This document shows positions 60,620 through 64,000 of a DNA stretch of 64,000 bases, in pieces. This stretch comes from Alnus glutinosa. Its lineage: Eukaryota; Streptophyta; Magnoliopsida; Fagales; Betulaceae. Location: NCBI RefSeq assembly GCF_958979055.1, contig NC_084888.1, forward strand, positions 2,994,001 through 3,058,000, written 5' to 3'. The translations under genes and the position numbers were made by a program. The notes beneath the pieces were generated by a model. That model made no database searches. It was given only the letters and a program-made list of their open reading frames with translations, and was not told where the DNA came from. Position 1 is the stretch's first letter. Every line of letters starts with the position of its first letter.

Positions 60620-62340
60620 ATAGACCAAACCACATAAAATTATTTGGTCTCTATTTTATTATTTTCGCTTTTGTTTTTATTTTTTTATGTGTTTAACTTT
60701 TCTTTCAATTGAAAAATAAATAAAAAAAAATAAAAAACCCTAGGCGTGGTTATATATTTGTCAGGCTCCTTTCAAGTTTAGATTAAATAAAGTTGAGAAT
60801 AATAAATGTTAGGGTGCATCATGATATCATCTTGGTCAGTGGGGTCATCGATCATCATCATGTCTCAGGCCCTCCTTGCATTTTTGAATGAGGTAAGGGT
60901 GATTGGACGAATTATTTTCTTTATTATATTACAAATTGCCCAGAAGAACAAAACAAAGGGTCGTGATTCGCTTGTTTCAAATTTGACACCGTTTGCTTTT
61001 GGCATAGAAGACTGACAGACAAATTGTCGTTACCGCTTCATTCAATTAGAAAAATAATAGAAAAAAAAAAGTTAACTTATTATTTAAAAGGATGAGAAAA
61101 TTATATTTTAGTTTCCAAACTACCATCGTTTTGGAAGTAGCCTTCAAATTATTAAAAAATTTTAAAAAATTGATTTTGTCAAAATATGCCTATAATGCTA
61201 CTGTCACGTATCATTTTTTAATTAATAAATAATAAAATTAATTTTTTAATATATAATTATTATATATATATATTAAAAAAACTAAAAAAAAAAATAAAAA
61301 AAATGTGCGTGGCTATATATAATTGAAAAATGACACGTGTCAGGAATATAATAGACATATTTCGATAAAAGTGGTATTTTGATAATAAAAAAAGGGAAAT
61401 GTTATTTTCACTACACCAACACCACATGTGCACAATATCCCTCACATGAGGGTGAAGCTCACACACTGGGCCACATCCTCATGTGAGGGGGAGTGTTGTG
61501 CTGCTGTAGTGCAGCAATCAAGGCCGTAAAAGAAAAAACATTAATAAAAAAACATTGGTTTATCACATGTTTAAATGACATATGTCATTTTTATATGTTG
61601 ATTGTATAAAATTTCCTACAAACCAGTTTGTAGAAAATTTATGTTAAAAAAAAAACTCTCTAAACAGTTGATTTTAGAATGACTTTTTGAATTTTGAAGT
61701 GTGTTAAAGTGATCTATCAAACTATCAACGTGTGTAAAAAATGTCAATTTTTTTTACAAATAATAATACCCTTATTTTAAAAAAAAAAAACTAAAATAAA
61801 AAATGAATAAAAAACTATTTTTTAAAAATTCAGAAAGCTATTATAAAAATTAAGGTGACCTAAGTAGAGAAGGGATTAAAAAAAAAAATTCTTAATTTTT
61901 AATTTTTTACAAATAGGGCTCTCTCGTTTGTTTGAGTTTTTCAAAATAAGTGGATGTACTGTGTAAAAAACATTAATCTCAAGTTAGAATACTTTTTTAA
62001 GCTAAAAATAAAAAATAAAAAATATTAACAAATAAATGCCTTTTCATGATGCCTAATTTTTTATTTATTTTTGTCATGATAATTATTAGCTGTTTTATCT
62101 GTATTCTCATTCCTTTCTTCAGGCTTTGATGTCTAAAGTTGAAAAAGTTGAACAAGCTGCTTCGACTTTCTTCCTTATTGCTTAACGCGTGGGGTTGCCG
62201 ACAACTTTATTCTTTTTTATTGGTAAACCAGAACGGCACCGTGCCTGTGGCCGTGTGCCTCGCCGTAATTCATTGAAGAGCTAGCTAGTCGGTTTGGCCA
62301 CTGAAAGAAGCTTCGTTCAGGTTCCAGACTCGGCCTTCGC
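60620..62340. other. AT-rich intergenic region left of WIH1
   Basis: No gene. A short frame at 60806-61015 lacks family features. There is an imperfect inverted repeat near 61395-61510 ('CCCTCACATGAGG' facing 'CCTCATGTGAGGG') and many poly-A tracts. Confidence 0.5.
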
Positions 62341-62354
62341 CGCCTTTATTTTTC

Positions 62355-62360
62355 TATAAA
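62355..62360 (+). promoter_or_regulatory. TATA box (TATAAA) of the WIH1-like gene
   Basis: TATAAA in 'TTTCTATAAAGAG' lies about 90 bp before the start codon, giving a predicted leader of about 60 nt. It is the best TATA candidate upstream of this small gene. Confidence 0.6.
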
Positions 62361-62445
62361 GAGCATCCCCAAAGGCTCACACTTTTTCCTCTCATTCTGA
62401 AAATCTTTGGTTAAGCGCAGGAGAATTCTTGTGAAGAGAGAAATC

Positions 62446-62757
62446 ATGAGTTACTACAACCAGCAGCAGGCTCCCGTCGGTGTTCCTCCTCCTCAAGGTA
62501 CGCACTGTACTAGCGATGGGTTTCTGTTATTGATCATCTGCTATATATATATAAGGTTTCTGTTATTGATCATCTGTATATATAAATATATATATATACT
62601 TATAGGGTATCCAAAGGATGCTTATCCTCCACCAGGGTACCCTGTCCAAGGTTACCCTCAGCAGCCGGGGTACCCGCCGCAGCAGGGCTATGCTCCACAG
62701 TACTACAGCCAGCAGCCTCCTAGGCAAGAACAAGGTTTCCTTGAAGGATGGTATGTG

Positions 62758-62798
<41 letters not shown>

Positions 62799-63991
62799 GC
62801 ACTGGAAATCAGTTTTACAGTCTTTTTCAAGTGATTGGCAAATTTCATGCCAAAGATTGCTTGCCAATATTTAATTGTTTGAGTTGGTTCTGAAGAGGGT
62901 TGCATTGTTTTATAATTTTATTATATATATATATATATATTTGGAATCGTCTAGGTATATAAGACTGTGAAACTTGAAGATTTCTGGCCCCTTTTTGGTC
63001 TTTGTCATAGTTCAGCATATATATTGGCTATTTTTTCTTTTGTTTTGGTAATGGATTTGAATCCAATGCAAAATATATATATATATATATATGAACGGGT
63101 CATGTCGTGATAGGAATAAATAAAAAATAAAAAAGGGTGGCTTTTGGGTGATTGTTGGGTGGCGGAACCACTCAACTCCAAACCGGCGAACCAACATATA
63201 GTGGTTTGGCCATTCTCAAATTGATCTTGAAAGGTGGACGAACCACTGTCATGACCAAGAGTACTGTTCGACCATCTCAAACTAACCGTTTAGGGCACTC
63301 AAAAGTCTTTTCTTTAATTATCTTGTTGCATAGCATTGTTGTCATGAACTATGAACTGCCCACGAAAAATGTATTTTATCCTTTGTGGATCGGATCCAAA
63401 TCGGTTGGTAACACCGTAACATACCAAAGTACCTAGTTATAGGATATTTTACCTAGATTAATATTGTATGTTCCGGAAGGGAATATTTGAAGCCTAGAAG
63501 AGCAATATCGTTAATTACCATGTTATATATAATAGCAGATTTTATTTCTTTTATTTTTTTCAAGGTGTGTGTAAGATATAGCAGAGTACGTATTCACTTG
63601 GTGAAGATCGATGGCCTCTTTTGTATTTGAGTTCCTTATTTGTGTATGTTGTACCCTAAAATAGGAGCAAATGTTTGTCGCCGATAACATGGCTCCGTTT
63701 TAATTAAGACGAACTGTTTAGGAGAAAGTAATTAATTAATGATGTATATTGCAATGCTAACGTGATGGTTTCAATCAATTAATTCAGTTATCGTTAAAGA
63801 TGATTGAGACTGATACGTCAGCGCTATGAAATAGTTGTAAGATAATACTTGAGGAGGCTGGGTTGTATTTTTATTATAGATGGATGAAGCTAATTAATAT
63901 GGTAATTTGAGAAAATATATTGACAAAGTTTTGTGCTATTTGCAGTTTAGCGGCACTCTGTTGTTGTTGCCTTTTGGATGCTTGCTTCTGA
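62446..63991 (+). CDS. WIH1: CYSTM-family WINDHOSE 1-like small membrane protein, three exons, 80 aa
   Basis: Exons 62446-62497, 62606-62750 and 63946-63991 (TGA) join in phase. The protein starts MSYYNQQQAPVGVPPPQG, has Gly-Tyr-Pro-Pro-Gln repeats ('YPPPGYPVQGYPQQPGYPPQ'), and ends in the cysteine-rich tail-anchor 'FLEGCLAALCCCCLLDACF'. This is the CYSTM signature; Arabidopsis WIH1 and WIH2 act with tetraspanin TRN2 in megasporogenesis, and other CYSTM proteins take part in stress tolerance. The first Cys of the anchor is split TG|T across intron 2 (1.2 kb), and the last exon codes for only 14 full residues at the window edge. Without it the protein would lack its membrane anchor. Intron 2 begins with a CT microsatellite at 62759-62790. 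Confidence 0.93.
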
Positions 63992-64000
63992 CGATCGAGA

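Noticed and set aside
60806-61015. Short frame 'MLGCIMISSWSV' as a possible peptide
   Set aside because: No secretion-signal cleavage context or known peptide motif, and it lies in repeat-rich spacer.

Overview
The window is nuclear DNA of a flowering plant, most likely a woody eudicot (inference). Genes are split by AT-rich GT-AG introns. The products are plant-type: serine carboxypeptidase-like, GT34 glycosyltransferase, HHP/PAQR receptor, D-type cyclin, DUF4228/PADRE, NEMP and CYSTM/WINDHOSE. The intergenic DNA is very AT-rich and full of small DNA transposons, SINEs and microsatellites.

Layout, left to right. 0-1.3 kb: 3' exons of a serine carboxypeptidase-like gene (+). 3.2-4.9 kb: a doubtful small ORF and a three-exon Lys/Arg-rich protein of unknown function (+) containing a 63-codon internal tandem duplication. 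5.4-6.5 kb: first copy of a GC-cored foldback element. 8.76-11.95 kb: RuvB-like 2 (+, two exons). 13.8-24.3 kb: a GT34 cluster on the minus strand holding one intact gene, a 3' remnant, one pseudogene and a second, diverged intact gene, with the second foldback copy between the last two. 24.44 kb: tRNA-Thr(AGU). 25.1-28.7 kb: heptahelical protein HHP (-). 37.7-39.8 kb: a five-exon D-type cyclin (-). 45.45-47.87 kb: DUF4228/PADRE protein (+). 52.4-58.3 kb: ten-exon NEMP-family nuclear-envelope protein (+). 62.4-64.0 kb: WIH1-like CYSTM protein (+), whose last coding exon lies at the right edge.

The genes do not form a single pathway. They are a conserved neighbourhood. From memory of Arabidopsis, GT6, HHP4 and CYCD5;1 are close together near the end of chromosome 4. 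WIH1, a NEMP/DUF2215 gene and RUVBL2 are close together at the end of chromosome 5. Here both sets lie in one 64-kb stretch, which suggests an unfractionated ancestral order.

The most unusual DNA is a pair of about 1.1-kb foldback elements at 5411-6505 and 21305-22403. Arms of roughly 290 bp are nearly identical between copies and enclose about 480 bp of very GC-rich short palindromes. Each copy is bounded by its own 7- or 8-bp target duplication. Other notable structures are three small MITEs with 9-bp target duplications, one of them with a natural empty site in a local duplicate; nested MITEs; a tRNA-derived SINE family; and an inverted-repeat-bounded block beside the second foldback copy. 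Exon joins were placed by eye from splice consensus, reading-frame phase and remembered family sequences. No alignment or expression data were available.
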